Positions 33,998 to 41,633 of a DNA stretch of 64,000 nucleotides are shown here, one piece after another. Under the pieces are notes generated by a model. That model searched no databases. It was not told where the DNA came from and saw nothing but the letters and a program-made list of their open reading frames with translations. The position numbers and the translations under genes are program-made. Source of the DNA: 2-02-FULL-45-10 sp046590235 (GTDB lineage: Bacteria > Patescibacteriota > Patescibacteriia > Magasanikbacterales > GWA2-37-8); assembly GCA_046590235.1 (NCBI GenBank), contig JBKJTY010000035.1, positions 1-64,000 on the forward strand, in the 5' to 3' direction. The stretch's first letter is position 1. The number at the start of each line of letters is the position of its first letter.

Positions 33998-34071
33998 GCG
34001 CACTTAGCTCAGTTGGTTAGAGCATCTCGTTTACACCGAGAGGGTCGAGGGTTCGAATCCCCCAGTGCGCA
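33998..34071 (+). tRNA. tRNA-Val (TAC)
   Basis: The acceptor GCGCACT (33998-34004) pairs with AGTGCGC (34064-34070). The anticodon stem TCTCG/CGAGA has loop TTTACAC, anticodon TAC. Discriminator A; no encoded CCA. With tRNA-Val(GAC) at 940 it covers all valine codons. It is the left neighbour of the repeat-bounded accessory cassettes, so it could mark an insertion hot spot. Confidence 0.95.
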
Positions 34072-34076
34072 CGTAT

Positions 34077-34107
34077 GAAAATAGCAGCTTAACGCTGTTG
34101 TTTTTTT
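34077..34107 (+). terminator. Terminator after tRNA-Val
   Basis: AGCAGC pairs with GCTGTT around TTAAC, with outer A-T pairs, followed by a run of seven T. The hairpin sequence recurs at the ends of the repeat modules at 35330 and 36343. Confidence 0.8.
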
Positions 34108-34120
34108 ATTCCTACTTCAT

Positions 34121-34174
34121 TCGAGCACCATGTCGTGCACAATAAAAACACATTCGTTTAATCGAGTGTGTTTT
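34121..34174. repeat. Module C: GAGCAC...GTGCAC motif plus terminator
   Basis: The 20-base motif at 34121-34140 (imperfect inverted repeat GAGCAC/GTGCAC) recurs at 35300-35320 and 36315-36335. As in those copies it is followed directly by a hairpin-plus-T terminator, here AAAACACATTCG with CGAGTGTGTTTT (34147-34174). Confidence 0.8.
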
Positions 34175-34184
34175 GTTGTGTGTA

Positions 34185-34213
34185 TTGACAAAATTGCATT
34201 TTATTGCTATACT
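34185..34213 (+). promoter_or_regulatory. Near-consensus promoter of the secreted HELVH protein
   Basis: TTGACA (34185-34190), 17 bases, TATACT (34208-34213). Confidence 0.88.
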
Positions 34214-34275
34214 ATGCCGTTGGGATTAATTTCTCAACACAACCATAAACGTTTTTTACAACCCAAGGAGTAGTG

Positions 34276-35133
34276 ATGGAAAAGGTGCGTGCCGTAGCGG
34301 TTCTGTTGTTCATGTTTACAACCTCCAACCTTGCCATCGCGGCAGAGAAAGAGCTCTCGATTCCCAAGGATCAGCTAGCCCTGCTCGACAAGGCCAGGAA
34401 GGCCCTCGTCAAGATCGCCGCCAAGAGCGACCGTGCGAAAGGGTTGTTGGCTTTGTACAACAACCACGCAGTTCCGGCCCTTACCGATAGCGACCAGGTT
34501 CGGATCGTTTCCATCCCGAAGGTGGTGCCGTACTTTTTTGTGGCGGCGAACCCGCGGGTTGAGACGCAAGTCTCGAATGAGGGTGGAACATTCGCCTATT
34601 TTAACTGTACTGAACAGCCGAGCTTGCTCTTGAAGAATTTCCCGACTGTCTCAGAAACGGTCCATGGCATTATGCTGGCCCACGAGTTGGTGCATGCTGA
34701 GGACTGCCTGTTCGGAGGCGAGGGGGCAAATAAACAGCATGATGATGCTTGGTTGATCGGCGAATTGCATGCGCACAACACTGTCTGGATGCTGCTTAAC
34801 GACATCTCCGACGGAGGTTGGAATAAGGTTGTGACAGGTTCTCTCCGTCGGCGAATGCAGATGATGAGCGCCGGCCAGGACAACCCGAAAGCAATGGTCT
34901 TCGGATATTCTACAGATGATATCGTGAGCATTGAAAAAATGTTCGGTGCCCAAGATGATGTCGCAATCGGCGCCTTGATTGCCCAACTCCAGGTTGATGT
35001 GAACATGCTCAAAATCGCGCTCAATACACCTGGCAGCGGCGTGCTCTACGACGTGTCTCCTGAACTGGCAGAAAATCAGTTGAGGTTAGTCAAAGCGTTC
35101 TACAAAGAGAACGAACAAGCTATTCAGCAGTAG
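34276..35133 (+). CDS. Secreted protein with HExxH metallopeptidase-like motif
   Basis: A 285-residue protein. The ATG at 34276 has AAGGAG at 34265-34270; a GTG one codon earlier is too close to it. A signal peptide (residues 1-23, ending LAIAA) precedes a mostly helical protein. HELVH at residues 136-140, in GIMLAHELVHAEDC, is a zinc-peptidase-type motif; E163 or H165 in GELHAHN could supply a third ligand. No full peptidase family is recognised. A monocistronic accessory unit with its own consensus promoter, followed by repeat module A. Codons are GC-richer than the neighbours. The catalytic role is inference. Confidence 0.75.
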   Translation: MEKVRAVAVLLFMFTTSNLAIAAEKELSIPKDQLALLDKARKALVKIAAKSDRAKGLLALYNNHAVPALTDSDQVRIVSIPKVVPYFFVAANPRVETQVSNEGGTFAYFNCTEQPSLLLKNFPTVSETVHGIMLAHELVHAEDCLFGGEGANKQHDDAWLIGELHAHNTVWMLLNDISDGGWNKVVTGSLRRRMQMMSAGQDNPKAMVFGYSTDDIVSIEKMFGAQDDVAIGALIAQLQVDVNMLKIALNTPGSGVLYDVSPELAENQLRLVKAFYKENEQAIQQ

Positions 35134-35151
35134 CGGTTTCTTCGCAAACCG

Positions 35152-35355
35152 CCACGGTCCCGGATACTCAGGGGATCGTGGCGAGTAGGGTCAAAAAACC
35201 ACCTACAAACTCACGAAGTTTTCAAGCGATTGGAAATTTCATGAGTAGGTGGTTTTTTAATTCCAACCACCGCTTTATTTCTCTAACCATGGTGTTCCAT
35301 CGAGCACCCACGTCGTGCACACATGAAAATAACAGTGTTTAGCTGTTATTTTTTT
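35152..35355. repeat. Cassette-end repeat module A
   Basis: A near 200-base non-coding module matching 36160-36369. In order: hairpin 1 (CCACGGTCCC with GGGGATCGTGG), a large Y-shaped terminator with arms AAAAAACCACCTAC (from 35193) and GTAGGTGGTTTTTT (to 35258), the GAGCAC/GTGCAC motif at 35300-35320, and a final AATAACAG...CTGTTATTTTTTT terminator. It fills the 323-base gap after the HELVH gene together with the next promoter. Confidence 0.88.
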
Positions 35356-35377
35356 GTCTTCACACAAGCTTCAATCC

Positions 35378-35406
35378 TTGACAATGGATCAAAAATTAAT
35401 TACACT
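35378..35406 (+). promoter_or_regulatory. Promoter of second secreted accessory protein
   Basis: TTGACA (35378-35383), 17 bases, TACACT (35401-35406). Confidence 0.82.
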
Positions 35407-35455
35407 GTCACAGCCCTTTTCCAATGAAACCTTCTATCCCTTGGAGAAATAAACG

Positions 35456-36145
35456 ATGCGTGCAATTATTTTCACGATCTTCATTGCTGCTCTGCAGCCG
35501 TTGGGTGAGCAGCCTATAAAATCACAAGCACCTTTAGCGGAAGAAAAGACAGCCTCTTTGGCTTGTAAGAACGGTCAGGAAGGGCTCAAGAACACGAAAG
35601 GATCGCCGTGGTGGTGGATTAATAAGATCAATCGGAATTGCGACGCAGAAGCAAGTCGTGAAGCCTACCGTGCAAACTGGGAGCGTTTTCGGACAACTTT
35701 CCCAGTTGCGGCAGCTTGGATGGCTATGCAGTTAGACTATGTAGTCGACGCAACAATCATCCAGAAAGACCTGTTGTCAGGCTTCGTAACAAACGTAAAC
35801 TTTGATTCTGACGCAATTGATCCAGAAATGGCACAAAAAATACTCGAAAGATTAAAGGGTTATGGTGCCATAATTTCTGCCGAATCAAAACCAATCATTG
35901 TGACGGTAACCAGCGTGTTCGACAAGCCGGATTGGTCAGAAGCAGACAAGTACCGATACGTCTTTGCCTGCAAGTTTTCTCAAGTGGTGATGGAGTATGG
36001 AGCCTTCAAGGTAATTGCTGATGCCGCCGATGAAGTCGTAGTGCCAGACATTTACATGAAAATGGGAGATTGTCACGAGTTAATGACAGTCATCCCCGAG
36101 TTGGTAGAAAATATCGTGGCTGAATACCGCAAGCAGAACAAATGA
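35456..36145 (+). CDS. Secreted accessory protein, unknown
   Basis: A 229-residue protein with GGAGA at 35443-35447 before the ATG. A short hydrophobic N-terminus (AIIFTIFIAALQPLG) suggests a signal peptide. Tryptophan-rich SPWWWINKINRNCD and cysteines at several positions follow; the C-terminal third is helical. Its end (IPELVENIVAEYRKQN) weakly resembles the end of the preceding secreted protein (SPELAENQLRLVKAFYKEN), and both are followed by matching repeat modules, so they may be distant paralogues. No family recognised. Confidence 0.65.
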   Translation: MRAIIFTIFIAALQPLGEQPIKSQAPLAEEKTASLACKNGQEGLKNTKGSPWWWINKINRNCDAEASREAYRANWERFRTTFPVAAAWMAMQLDYVVDATIIQKDLLSGFVTNVNFDSDAIDPEMAQKILERLKGYGAIISAESKPIIVTVTSVFDKPDWSEADKYRYVFACKFSQVVMEYGAFKVIADAADEVVVPDIYMKMGDCHELMTVIPELVENIVAEYRKQNK

Positions 36146-36159
36146 ACATGTCAAAAAGT

Positions 36160-36369
36160 CACCGCGATCCCGGATACTCTGGGGGTCGTGGTGGGAGCTA
36201 AAAAACCACCTACAAACTCATAAGTTTTTCAAGTAATTGGAAACTTCATGAGTAGGTGGTTTTTTATTTCAACACTTCCAACCATCGCCTAATCTCAACA
36301 ACCACGGTGTTCCATCGAGCACCCACGTCGTGCACATATAAAATAGCAGCTTAATGCTGTTGTTTTTTT
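36160..36369. repeat. Cassette-end repeat module B
   Basis: A direct, imperfect copy of module A: hairpin 1 (ACCGCGATCCC with GGGGGTCGTGGT), the Y-shaped terminator with CCACCTAC/GTAGGTGG arms (36199-36265), the GAGCAC/GTGCAC motif at 36315-36335, and a final AATAGCAG...CTGTTGTTTTTTT terminator. Differences in hairpin 1 keep the pairing through G-T substitutions. The module order is the same. Confidence 0.88.
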
Positions 36370-36381
36370 ATACCCACAAGG

Positions 36382-36605
36382 TGTCACTCGCAATAAAATG
36401 TCATCCAGAGCGGAGCGTGGGATCTTCCTATTATTCAATTTTACTTCGCTATCGTTCTTTCTTATTTTTCACTCTTGCACAGTCCGCTTGTCACTTTTCT
36501 TTGTAACCAAAGCAAAGTAACCAAAAGAAAGTTTCGGGGGTTGCTCAGACTCGCCTCGGCTCAGACAGTGAGCAGCCCCAGAACCCCAACTCCTCGGGCT
36601 GTTTT
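36382..36605. repeat. Intergenic structured repeat, copy 2 (partner at 26352-26590)
   Basis: It shares sequence blocks with copy 1 and ends in a stem GGGGTTGCTCA (36537-36547) with TGAGCAGCCCC (36569-36579) around the 21-base loop GACTCGCCTCGGCTCAGACAG core. The stem sequence differs from copy 1 almost completely, yet pairing and loop are kept. With module B it fills the roughly 510 bases between two genes. Confidence 0.85.
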
Positions 36606-36654
36606 ATTATTCTTACTCATGGTATAATTAAGTAATATTTAATTATCTGAATGG

Positions 36655-38790
36655 ATGTTTATGCAAAAAAGTAAAAGGATTTCGACGCTATCAATCGCGT
36701 TACTTAGTTTGCTTTCTTTGGCAACTTCACTATTTAATCCAATAGCAGCGTCAGCGCTTGAAACATGGACTGAACGTCGGCCTGAAGGCATCGATGGCGA
36801 TAATACTTGGGAAGGTGCTAGCGATGCTGATGGGTCAAACCTGATCGCAATAAACACAGCTGGTGAATTATTCATTTCGACAGATAGTGGTGTTAGCTGG
36901 AATCCGACTAATCCAGTACTAGATTCTGAAAATTGGAGCACGGTAGCATCTGATGCAGATGGTTCAAATTTAATTGTTGCACGCAATGGTCGTGCTTACA
37001 TTACGACTAATGGCGGTTCTAGCTGGGCTGAAACACAACCAGCAGGGGATACAGATAAGTTGTGGATAACTGTTGGTAGTGATGCTGACGGCTCCACACT
37101 TATGGCAGCTGCTAGTTTTGGTCGTTTGTACATCTCTGCAAACGGTGGTACTACATGGACCGAACGCCAGCCAGCTGGAGATGTTAATAGTAGTTGTCAA
37201 AGCATGGTATCAGACACTACTGGTACTAATCTTTTTGTTCAATGTGCGAACCGTCTTTATACTTCAACTGATGGTGGTGTCAATTGGACTGAACGCCAGC
37301 CTATGGGTAATACAAATTTTTTTGCGAGAGATCTTGCTTCTGATGCGACAGGTTTAAAACTTGTTGCGGGCGTTGAAGGTGGTCGCCTGTATACGTCAGC
37401 CGACGGTGGCGCTACATGGACCGAGCGTCAACCTGCTGGGGATACAAATCAACAGTGGGTAGGACTTGATTCGGGTGCAGATGGCACACATTTGATCGCA
37501 GCGGCGAACTCTGGTCGTTTGTACACATCCTCAGATAGCGGTGTTACTTGGACTGAGCGCCGGCCAGCAGGTGATGTAGATATAGGATGGAGATTTGCGG
37601 CCATGGGCGGTAATTTTACTTTCTTTGTAGGTGCAAATAATGGTAGGTTGTATACGGGTATTATAGATGAAGCCGGCCCAATAATTACCACTTACTCCCC
37701 AGCTGACAATGCTACCGATGTTGCTGTTACTGCCAATCTCACTATCACCCTAGATAGCACCTTCGTCACCGGAACAAACAAAAATATTATCATTAAAAAA
37801 TCTTCTGACGATAGTATTGTTGAAACAATTTCAGTTAGCAGTAGTCAAGTAATCGCAAGTGGTTTAGAAATTACCATTAATCCAAGCGCATCTTTGAGCT
37901 ATAGTACAAGCTACTATGTCCAAATGGACGCTGGTGCGTTCCAAGACGCCTATAGCAATGACATGCTAGCTATCTCCAATACAACAACCTGGAACTTTAC
38001 AACTGTCGCCGCACCACGAGTTGGTGGTGGCGGATATAGTCCACCACTCGTTTCCACACCAGTCGCGCCTGTAATCACCATGCCAATTTACGAACCACCC
38101 CTCATCCCCAATCCAGCGGATCCGGTAACAATCTCACCAATAAACATTGCGCCACCTATTATTGTGCAACCTGTCATTGCTCCTGTTGCACCAGTCATTA
38201 CGCCGGTGGTCGTTGTTCCAGAAGTAACAACCCCTGTTGTCGTCACGCCTGTCTCAGCCCCGCTCATTACTGCGCCACCAATCCAAGTTAAACTCCTCAA
38301 CCCAGGCATCCGCTCAGTAGAAGTGTTAAATCTTCAAAAAACACTTAACCAACTCGGTTATACTGTTGCACAAACTGGTCCTGGCTCAATCGGCAATGAA
38401 ACAAATTTCTTCGGTAAAGCCACCTATAACGCGCTTCTGAATTTCCAAAAATTAAATAATTTGCCAACAACCGGTATTGCCGATAAAGCTACAATAGAAA
38501 CAATCAATCAAAAGTCTGTTACAGGAGAAGTACTAGGTGTAAAACTCATTAAATTTACACGCAACTTAGCAACCGGCAGTAATGGCGATGATGTTAAACG
38601 CTTACAGCAGTGGCTTAATGCCAACGGCTTCACGGTCGCGGAGTCAGGTCCTGGCTCTGTTGGTAAAGAAACTAAACAGTTCGGTAAAGCAACCCGCGAA
38701 GCACTCAAACGCTTCCAAAAGGATAGTGGTGAAAAAGAAACGGGAATCTTTAGCGTAAACACAAAAGAGAAGATTAATGGAATGCTCTAA
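36655..38790 (+). CDS. Secreted beta-propeller protein with two peptidoglycan-binding domains
   Basis: A 711-residue protein. Signal peptide ends at about AASALE (residue 36). Residues about 37-340 hold six or seven BNR/sialidase-like repeats, each with a (G/S)RLY(T/I)S.(D/N)GG.(T/N)WTERQPAGD core, suggesting a propeller. A Big_5-like domain (TTYSPADNATDVAVTANLTITL) follows, then a long Pro/Val-rich linker, then two PG_binding_1 domains, each opening like VLNLQKTLNQLGYTV or VKRLQQWLNANGFTV. Probably wall-anchored, with the propeller outside. TATAAT at 36620-36625 may be its promoter. The start may be the ATG two codons later. Confidence 0.88.
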   Translation: MFMQKSKRISTLSIALLSLLSLATSLFNPIAASALETWTERRPEGIDGDNTWEGASDADGSNLIAINTAGELFISTDSGVSWNPTNPVLDSENWSTVASDADGSNLIVARNGRAYITTNGGSSWAETQPAGDTDKLWITVGSDADGSTLMAAASFGRLYISANGGTTWTERQPAGDVNSSCQSMVSDTTGTNLFVQCANRLYTSTDGGVNWTERQPMGNTNFFARDLASDATGLKLVAGVEGGRLYTSADGGATWTERQPAGDTNQQWVGLDSGADGTHLIAAANSGRLYTSSDSGVTWTERRPAGDVDIGWRFAAMGGNFTFFVGANNGRLYTGIIDEAGPIITTYSPADNATDVAVTANLTITLDSTFVTGTNKNIIIKKSSDDSIVETISVSSSQVIASGLEITINPSASLSYSTSYYVQMDAGAFQDAYSNDMLAISNTTTWNFTTVAAPRVGGGGYSPPLVSTPVAPVITMPIYEPPLIPNPADPVTISPINIAPPIIVQPVIAPVAPVITPVVVVPEVTTPVVVTPVSAPLITAPPIQVKLLNPGIRSVEVLNLQKTLNQLGYTVAQTGPGSIGNETNFFGKATYNALLNFQKLNNLPTTGIADKATIETINQKSVTGEVLGVKLIKFTRNLATGSNGDDVKRLQQWLNANGFTVAESGPGSVGKETKQFGKATREALKRFQKDSGEKETGIFSVNTKEKINGML

Positions 38791-38802
38791 ACTTCATTAC
38801 TA

Positions 38803-38837
38803 AAAAATAATGGCTTTAATAAGCCATTATTTTTTTG
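38803..38837 (+). terminator. Terminator after the propeller protein
   Basis: AAAAATAATGGCT and AAGCCATTATTTTT arms with a TTAAT loop. Confidence 0.85.
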
Positions 38838-38845
38838 TTTATCCT

Positions 38846-38874
38846 TGACAAGCGCAACTCTTACGGGCATACTA
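38846..38874 (+). promoter_or_regulatory. Promoter of small winged-helix-like gene
   Basis: TTGACA (38846-38851), 17 bases, CATACT (38869-38874). It lies within the upstream extension of the ORF, which shows that the downstream ATG is the real start. Confidence 0.8.
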
Positions 38875-38922
38875 TGCACGAAGAATAACCTTAACCTATC
38901 TCAAATACCCTGGAGTCAGACA

Positions 38923-39321
38923 ATGTCTAACACGGCGGTTAAGGAAGTAAAAAAAGTCCTTCCTCCTATTCCCCCCATCGAAAATACAAGGTGTTCACCT
39001 GCCAACAGAAAGCAGAAAGAACTTCCGTTATTTGACGATGTGCAGCAGTTTGTGGTGACCGTTGTGGCATCACACGTCGGTGTCGGTTGGATTACTCCGC
39101 GCCAATTGTTTGAGGTAATTGCGAAGTATGACGGTTGGAACACCGGTCAGAAAACCACGTTTCTTCCGTTGTTCAGTCGGCTGATTGAGCTTGAATTACT
39201 TGAAGTTCGAGGGCCGAAAAAAGGTTTGGAATACCGTATAACTGTTTCTGCCGCAATCAAATACCTTGAATGGACAGAAGAACAAGCTCGCGACTTAGGC
39301 CTCAGTGGAACGGCCGAATGA
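38923..39321 (+). CDS. Small accessory protein, possible winged helix
   Basis: A 132-residue protein. The ATG at 38923 has GGAG 12 bases upstream. A basic/proline-rich N-terminus (about 38 residues) leads to a helical domain: WITPRQLFEVIAKYDGW, KTTFLPLFSRLIELELLEVRG, then a KGLEYRITVSAA wing, a layout like winged-helix DNA-binding proteins. A C-terminal helix ends the protein. No named family. It stands alone between a terminator and two hairpins, like the other accessory units. Confidence 0.6.
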   Translation: MSNTAVKEVKKVLPPIPPIENTRCSPANRKQKELPLFDDVQQFVVTVVASHVGVGWITPRQLFEVIAKYDGWNTGQKTTFLPLFSRLIELELLEVRGPKKGLEYRITVSAAIKYLEWTEEQARDLGLSGTAE

Positions 39322-39352
39322 TAAAAAAATACGATTGGGGATAAATAAAAGC

Positions 39353-39442
39353 AAGACCGTCTCCAACTCGTTTTAACAATAAATATTGTTGTTAGAACGA
39401 GGCGGTCTTATAAACAACTGAGTATAGCTCGGTTGTTTTTTA
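39353..39442 (+). terminator. Long hairpin plus terminator
   Basis: AAGACCG...AACTCGTT pairs with AACGAG...CGGTCTT (39353-39409, mostly paired, small internal loops). It is followed by AACAACTGAG/CTCGGTTGTT with a T-run (to 39442), which is the terminator proper. Confidence 0.8.
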
Positions 39443-39444
39443 AT

Positions 39445-39473
39445 CTGACATTTTAGGCAAAATCTGGTATACT
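39445..39473 (+). promoter_or_regulatory. Promoter giving a leaderless acyl-CoA synthetase mRNA
   Basis: CTGACA (39445-39450), 17 bases, TATACT (39468-39473). The ATG at 39480 is six bases after the -10 box. Confidence 0.8.
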
Positions 39474-39479
39474 GTGGTC

Positions 39480-41633
39480 ATGACTCGATCCATGCTTTCC
39501 AGTCTATTTTCTCCGAAATCAATCGCGATTGTCGGAGCATCCCGCGATAAGACCAAAATTGGTCATATTGTTTTGCGTAACATAAAAGATGGGGGATATG
39601 AAGGGAAAATTTTTCCGGTTAATCCTTCCGCAAAGAAAATAGATGGACTCGAAGCATTTCCAAATTACGAAGCACTTCCGAAAGTTCCTGATCTTGCCAT
39701 CATTGCACTACCAGCCGCACTTGTACTTGAATCTGTCACCGCAATCGGAAAAAAGGGAACAAAAAATATTATCATTTTCAGCGCCGGTTTTAAAGAAATG
39801 GGTGGGGAAGGCGCAAAACTGGAAGAACAACTGCTCGCGCTCGCGAACAAATATAAATTAACAATTGTTGGTCCGAATTGCTTAGGTTTAGTAAGTCCGG
39901 AAGCACATTTAAACGCAACATTTGGAAAGGTAGATCTTAAACCAGGCAATGTTCGCTTCATCTCTCAGTCCGGCGCCATTGCGACCAGTATTTTTGATTG
40001 GGCAGAATCCGCACAGATTGGTTTAGGAGAATTTATTACACTTGGTAACAAAACTGTAGTTGGCGAAGATGCCGTTTTACGCCACTGGAACGAACAAACA
40101 ATCAAACCAATAACTAGAAAGAAACAGCAAAATGAAGGATTGTCTGGTTACCAGCCTGTTGGATTATATTTAGAATCCATTGTCCACGGCCGAGAATTTT
40201 TACGTTATGCTAAAGAAATTTCTAAACACGATCCAGTTTTTCTTTTAAAACCTGGAAAATCTGCTGGCGCGCAAAAAGCCATGATGTCTCACACTGGATC
40301 ATTGGCGGGCAACGATGCAGTGCTCAACGCTGCACTCAAGGATGCGGGTATTATGCGTTGTGATGGTATCGAGGATGTCTTTGACTTAACCCGTGCATTT
40401 GCTTGGGAAAATGCACCAGAAGGTCCAAACGTAGCCGTCGTATCAAATGCTGGAGGTCCAGCCGTTATGAGTGCCGATCTTCTCGTTGAAGCAGGGCTTA
40501 CCCTTGCTCCGTTAAGTGAAAAAACACATCAAGCACTTCAAAAACATCTTCCACGTGCCGCTGGAATCATGAATCCAGTTGATGTTCTCGGTGACGCCTT
40601 AGCAGATCGATACGCCATCGCCCTTGAAGCAGTGCTTACAGATAAAGCAGTTGATGCGTTGGTGGTTATTTTAACACCGCAAATGATGACGCAGGTTGCT
40701 GAAACAGCGAAAGTTATTGCGACACTTGGAAAAAAGCATCATAAACCAATTGTTTGTTCATTCATGGGTGGTCGCACTATTATTAGCGGTGAAGTTATTT
40801 TGAATAAATATAAATTACCATCATTCCGTTATCCAGAACGAGCTATTAAAGCGCTTGGCAAAATGTGGTGGTGGCAATCATGGAGAACAAAACAGCAAAA
40901 AACAATGGATAAGCCAAAACCGGTCATTGGTAGTGCAAAAATTGAAAGTGAATTGCAGGCTCGACAGAAAAAAGGCCAAACTGCATTAACTCCAATCGAA
41001 GCAAACAATCTTTTAGAAAAAATTGGTTTGCGTATCCCACCATCTTTCAGTTGTAGTAAAAAAATAGATGCAGAAAATTTCTTTAAACAGCAAGGTGCTA
41101 TTGTTTTAAAACTTGCTTCTGAACGCGTGCTTCACAAAAGTGATGCCGGCGGTATTATTACTAATATCCGCACGGTAGATGAATTGTCGAAAGCTTGGGA
41201 TGTGCTTGAAAAAAAAGTTACTGATTTGAAATCAGCAGGGGACATCAGTGCGACTATTCAAGCGCAAAAACAACTAACGGGCGGCTTAGAAATCATCGTT
41301 GGTATCACTACTGATGCGACATTTGGTCGTGTGCTTATGTTTGGTGCTGGTGGTGTATTGGTTGAGCTTGTTAAAGATCGCAATTTGCACTTACTACCTC
41401 TCAGCAGAACGGCTATCGAAGAATTAGTCAGTTCATCACTCATTTTCCCAATGCTCAAAGGTTACCGCGGTGAACAATCGTTTGCCTTGGAAAAATTGTA
41501 TGATCTCATTGAGCGACTCATCAACGCTATTAACGAAATGCCATCCATTGCTGATGTAGAAATAAATCCGATTATCATTACTCATGAAGACGCTTGGGCA
41601 GTAGATGGAAGAATCATTTTACACACCGTATGA
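39480..41633 (+). CDS. ADP-forming acyl-CoA (acetate--CoA) ligase, fused alpha-beta
   Basis: A 717-residue enzyme converting an acyl-CoA, ADP and phosphate to the acid, CoA and ATP. The N-terminal alpha part has the CoA-binding fold SIAIVGASRDKTKIGHIVLRN and the phosphohistidine candidate in MMSHTGSLAG. The C-terminal ATP-grasp beta part has IVLKLASERVLHKSDAGG and LEIIVGITTDATFGRVLMFG. The single-chain architecture is common in archaea and Patescibacteria. It overlaps korA by four bases (ATGA), so acyl-CoA from the oxidoreductase would be cashed in for ATP. Start at ATG 39480 matches a leaderless promoter. Confidence 0.93.
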   Translation: MTRSMLSSLFSPKSIAIVGASRDKTKIGHIVLRNIKDGGYEGKIFPVNPSAKKIDGLEAFPNYEALPKVPDLAIIALPAALVLESVTAIGKKGTKNIIIFSAGFKEMGGEGAKLEEQLLALANKYKLTIVGPNCLGLVSPEAHLNATFGKVDLKPGNVRFISQSGAIATSIFDWAESAQIGLGEFITLGNKTVVGEDAVLRHWNEQTIKPITRKKQQNEGLSGYQPVGLYLESIVHGREFLRYAKEISKHDPVFLLKPGKSAGAQKAMMSHTGSLAGNDAVLNAALKDAGIMRCDGIEDVFDLTRAFAWENAPEGPNVAVVSNAGGPAVMSADLLVEAGLTLAPLSEKTHQALQKHLPRAAGIMNPVDVLGDALADRYAIALEAVLTDKAVDALVVILTPQMMTQVAETAKVIATLGKKHHKPIVCSFMGGRTIISGEVILNKYKLPSFRYPERAIKALGKMWWWQSWRTKQQKTMDKPKPVIGSAKIESELQARQKKGQTALTPIEANNLLEKIGLRIPPSFSCSKKIDAENFFKQQGAIVLKLASERVLHKSDAGGIITNIRTVDELSKAWDVLEKKVTDLKSAGDISATIQAQKQLTGGLEIIVGITTDATFGRVLMFGAGGVLVELVKDRNLHLLPLSRTAIEELVSSSLIFPMLKGYRGEQSFALEKLYDLIERLINAINEMPSIADVEINPIIITHEDAWAVDGRIILHTV

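Noticed and set aside
34071..36605. Integron or CRISPR array reading of the repeat modules
   Set aside because: There is no integrase, no attC consensus, and only two full repeat units that are far too long and few for CRISPR.
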